Positions 60,746-64,000 of a stretch of 64,000 bases of DNA are shown one piece after another. This DNA is from Sinotaia quadrata (Eukaryota; Mollusca; Gastropoda; Architaenioglossa; Viviparidae): NCBI GenBank assembly GCA_028829895.1, contig CM054177.1, positions 28,905,564 through 28,969,563 of the forward strand, written 5' to 3'. A program made the position numbers and the translations under genes. Below the pieces are notes generated by a model. The model searched no databases and was not told where the DNA came from. It saw only the letters and a program-made list of their open reading frames with translations. Positions within the stretch are counted from its first letter, which is position 1, and the number at the start of each line of letters is the position of its first letter.

Positions 60746-61534
60746 TAATGGTTTATAAACCAACAAACTGGGAACGAGGAAGAAAATCCCAAAACTCCAT
60801 CAATCTTGGAGATTCTAGAAAATAAAAGGCTGCTTCTTCCATTTAAATATAATCTTGGAACAAATACTAAGTTTTCCAGTTTATCATTTCCAATCTCCAT
60901 TCTTTCCTACATTCAAGTATCAACAGACAGTTTCCTGCAACAGTATTTATTAACCCGATACACGCATATAGAATAATAAATACAACATAATAATTTATTG
61001 AAAGTGTTCACTAGAAACATTGTCAAGTGTTTAGCTTACTACATACAAGCATCATAGTTCACAATTGTAGAAGTAATAGCCTACTCACATAATACATCTG
61101 TAAATAAGATGCAAGTATAATATATCAATAGAAAAATGCACGAAATATTCCTAAGTCCATTCTCATTCAATCAATCATTAACTCACCACCACACTAACGG
61201 TTTTCACGACCGGACTTCAGCCACACAATATTCAAAGCAATTAGTGAATAGAATTATTTCAGCATGTAAATTTTTATCTCAGCCCGTTGGCTGGTCTCGT
61301 TCTTGTAAACCTTAATCAACGGATAATTAAAACAATTCATCCACCTAAAACCGGTATATATTACATCAGCAAGTTCTAGCACATACTTTACCTGAGTTGT
61401 TTACTTCAACTCTGACACTTACAAAACATACAATCATGAGCAGTGCCCAAGGTCGGGTCACGTTGACATTTAACAATTTATATAACAATTGAGTTTATAA
61501 ATAGGGATAGGCAAATTTACTCCGACACAGGTTC

Positions 61535-62039
61535 AACAAGTAAACACTCTTAAAAAAAAAAAGATAAATATTAAAACGCACCAGCCAAAGTCTGTGATTT
61601 ATTAATACATTGAATAAAGATTTGGTCAAATATGGATGACCAGCAATGCCTACTGACAAATCTGGATTTTGTTCCGAGACATAAACGTCAACGGAATGTA
61701 AAGGAGAAAGACCTAGCCAGAACCATTTTGTTTAATACTAGAAGGGTTTGAGAGATATGACAGAAAATGAATATTTAAATACATTTACACCCTTGAATAT
61801 GCTCGTGTAGCTTCAGAACACAAGCAGAAAATAAGTTCTAGGCATTACATCCTCTGCAGCTAAAGCTCAGCTTATATAAATAGCTGACCTAGATCTAAGA
61901 GATAATGCAGGGTTAGGATTTGTCTTGTTAATTTCCGCCCAGTGGAAAGAACGTTAATTCTGTCCTTATAGGTAGTGGCCATTTAATTTCTTCTCAGTTT
62001 ACGTTTTTCTTTCAATTCATCTTCTTTCGCTTTTGAAAA
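61535..62039. other. Intergenic or intronic DNA, no gene seen
   Basis: Unique sequence with a poly-A run at 61551-61562. No exon recognised. Confidence 0.45.
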
Positions 62040-62335
62040 TATTTTAAGTTAGTGTCATGACTAAATGTACAAGTTTTGGTTAGTGTCAAAACTAGACTAT
62101 AAATGTACAGGTTATGAAGAGTGTCAAAAGTAGATTGTAAATATAAAATTTTTTGTGACATGAGAACGATATAAATGTAAAACCTGTGATGAGTATCATG
62201 AGCATAATAAATATAGAACAAAGTGTACACAATTTTCCTTGAGTAATGAGTAGACTTGTAAATGTAACAAAGTGTATACAAGCTTTGGTAGTCAGGAGTA
62301 CGATAAATGTAATGAACTGTCCAGTTTAGTAAAAC
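62040..62335. repeat. Degenerate ~60-bp array
   Basis: AAATGTACAAGTTTTGGTTAGTGTC-type blocks, about five copies, strongly diverged. Confidence 0.6.
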
Positions 62336-62439
62336 CAACGAAAGGACATCCTATCGCTCGTGCCGAGACGGACAAAATTCACGATAAAAACGTTCTCTCT
62401 AACTTAAAAAAAATATATATCTGCACTAACATCCAATTT

Positions 62440-62555
62440 GGTGAATCAACTTACCTATAGTGATTAGTTGTGAATCAACTTGCCTGTAGTGTTCAGTGGT
62501 GAATCAACTTGCCTGTAGTGTTCAGTGGTGAATCAACTTGATTGTAATGTTCAGT
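62440..62555. repeat. 30-bp tandem repeat, ~4 copies
   Basis: GTGAATCAACTTGCCTGTAG plus TGTTCAGTG. Confidence 0.92.
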
Positions 62556-62589
62556 TCAGAAAGCACTATAGATAAGCCACAAATCCTGA

Positions 62590-62735
62590 ACAAAGCTATT
62601 CAAAACCGGACTGGAAAAAAGAAATACGAGGCTATTCAAAACCGGACTGGAAAAAAGAAATACGAGGCTATTCAAAACCGGTCTGGGAAAAAGAAATACA
62701 AGACTATTCAAAACCGGATTGGTAAAAGACAAGTC
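62590..62735. repeat. 36-bp tandem repeat, 4 copies
   Basis: GCTATTCAAAACCGGACTGG plus AAAAAAGAAATACGAG. The 36-base period is a multiple of three, so frames are open on both strands. Confidence 0.94.
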
Positions 62736-63184
62736 CTTCAATTCACATATCTGATCACTTCTTTCGATCAGTCTAGATTTGAAAATATTAGATTCTGCTC
62801 TCAGAAATCGAAAGTAACTTTTCTTCCATCTGTATTAAATGGGAGACAAATAAACACAGTCAGTTTAGCGTTTGTGACGGGTGGTGGGGGTGGGGGTGGG
62901 GGTTTGTGGGTGGTAATATAAATTTAAAGATATGAAGCCGAGCAAAACCCTGCCACGCGAGGCATAGTGACAGAACCATATCATTAACACAAATACATTT
63001 TCAAGTAGCCTGAATGCAGCGTGCAGATACGCGTTCTGGTAGCCACTCTCTCACAAGTGACAGAGATCAAGGCCCGATAACAAGAATTATCATTTTATAT
63101 GCTCAAGATAGCGGAACAGATTTTAGTACACGTCAACGAAGGCTTTTCATCGGAATGGTTTATGTGACGAACGTCTGTATATCT
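62736..63184. other. Intergenic or intronic DNA, no gene seen
   Basis: Contains a GGTGGGGGTGGGGG run (62880-62905) that could form a G-quadruplex. No exon recognised. Confidence 0.45.
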
Positions 63185-63345
63185 GTACGCCTTGGAGACA
63201 GGACATCGGACACTTTAAGATTCATCCGATAGCCTGATAGAGATAACAGAGCTTGGAGACAGGACATCGGACACTTTAAGATTCATCCGATAGCCTGATA
63301 GAGATAACAGAGCTTGGAGACAGGACATCGGACACATTAAGAGTC
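63185..63345. repeat. 61-bp tandem repeat, 2.5 copies
   Basis: CTTGGAGACAGGACATCGGA at 63191, 63252 and 63313. The copies are identical except the truncated last. Confidence 0.95.
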
Positions 63346-63349
63346 ACAC

Positions 63350-63825
63350 AGAGGAAAGTGTAAAGTGCAAAGTGTTATTAACAATATGTGTAAAGTGCAA
63401 AGTGTTATTATAACAATATGTGTAAAGTGTAAAGTGCAAAGTGTTATTATAACAATATGTGTAAAGTGTAAAGTGCAAAGTGTTATTAACAATATGTATA
63501 AAGTGCTAAGTGTTATTAACAATATGTGTAAAGTTCAAAGTGTTATTACAATAATTGTAACGTGCAAAGTGTTATTACAATAATTGTAACGTGCAAAGTG
63601 TTATTACAATATGTGTACAGTTCAAAGTGTTATTACAATAATTGTAAAGTTCAAAGTGTTATTACAATATGTGTAAAGTTCAAAGTGTTATTACAACATG
63701 TGTAAAGTTCAAAGTGTTATTACAACATGTGTAAAGTTCAAAGTGTTATTACAATATGTGTAAAGTTCAAAGTGTTATTACAACATGTGTAAAGTTCAAA
63801 GTGTTATTACAACACGTTTTCTCAA
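63350..63825. repeat. ~28-36-bp minisatellite, ~15 copies
   Basis: TGTAAAGTGCAAAGTGTTAT plus TAACAATATG. A TGTAAAGTGTAAAG duplication marks some units. The right half shifts to a TTCAAAGTGTTATTACAA variant. Confidence 0.93.
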
Positions 63826-64000
63826 GGACATAAGCATTCGGCACCAGAGACGGATTTTTATTTTTGCATCCTTCCTTTTGCACCCACCCCAAATTAATAA
63901 AATATAGACTAAAGAATTTTAAAAGTATTAATAAAATATAAACACACACACAAAAAATATATTATGTTTGGCTGTCACCATGGACAGACCGCCCCCCCCC
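63826..64000. other. Window end, no gene seen
   Basis: A short TTAATAAAATATA tandem pair. The window ends in a run of nine C. Confidence 0.4.

Larger units (their letters stand above)
58364..61529 (+). mobile_element. Solo LTR-like element with intact target-site duplication
   Basis: Starts TGTGACACAATGCCACC and ends TTTACTCCGACACA. It is bounded by perfect GGTTC direct repeats (58359-58363 and 61530-61534). TG...CA ends with a 5-bp duplication are the hallmark of LTR-retrotransposon integration. No gag or pol frame lies inside, so a solo LTR is the simplest reading. Without the internal 95-bp array it would be about 1.7 kb, like the copy at 33862. It includes AATAAA at 58689-58694, an (AT)n run (58728-58760) and a 34-bp palindrome (58937-58970). 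Confidence 0.82.
56286..64000 (-). other. Probable intron 1 of globin gene 2 (partial)
   Basis: If globin 2 has a first intron like that of globin 1 (12.4 kb), the rest of the window is inside it. I looked on the minus strand for an exon ending in a VFIR-like helix B followed by a donor and saw none. Confidence 0.5.

Overview
Eukaryotic genomic DNA: AT-rich, intron-bearing, with canonical GT-AG splice sites, long CA/GT and GATA microsatellites and very many minisatellites. The only genes I can support are two paralogous heme globins of the globin X / neuroglobin-like type. That, the repeat style and short motifs such as AAGGGAGATAA suggest a lophotrochozoan, most likely a gastropod mollusc. 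The species assignment is inference.

Region by region. (1) 1-16.1 kb, + strand: a complete three-exon globin gene (exons 1308-1462, 13894-14131, 15680-15838; 183 aa) with the two ancestral globin introns (B12.2, phase 2, and G7.0, phase 0). Intron 1 is 12.4 kb and is largely a chain of about 20 unrelated minisatellites. The last 38 coding bases plus 11 bases of 3'UTR are tandemly repeated six times directly after the stop codon. (2) 16.1-53.9 kb: an intergenic desert with no supportable gene, filled with minisatellites, one degenerate LINE tail (about 24.35-25.06 kb, minus strand) and copies of a dispersed element about 1.6 kb long. (3) 53.9-64 kb, - strand: exons 2 and 3 of a second globin, about 77% identical to the first over exon 2. 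It is convergent with the first gene, and its exon 1 was not found in the window. Its visible introns also hold minisatellites and copies of the dispersed element.

The dispersed element has the signature of a solo LTR: TG...CA ends, and in the best copy (58364-61529) a perfect 5-bp target-site duplication GGTTC. At least seven full or partial copies occur in both orientations (24.3-26.1, 33.9-35.5, 39.6-40.7, 48.6-49.0, 54.3-55.3, 56.5-57.0 and 58.4-61.5 kb). Several sit inside or directly beside minisatellites. Individual copies carry private internal tandem expansions, the largest being 16 units of 95 bp, which shows minisatellites being born in place.

Functionally the window is a small globin locus. 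The proteins keep the distal and proximal heme histidines with the 32-residue E7-F8 spacing seen in neuroglobin and globin X, and the first begins Met-Gly-Asn, a possible N-myristoylation start. No prokaryotic features, CRISPR arrays, tRNA or rRNA genes were seen. Most long open frames here are artefacts of tandem repeats whose units lack stop codons.
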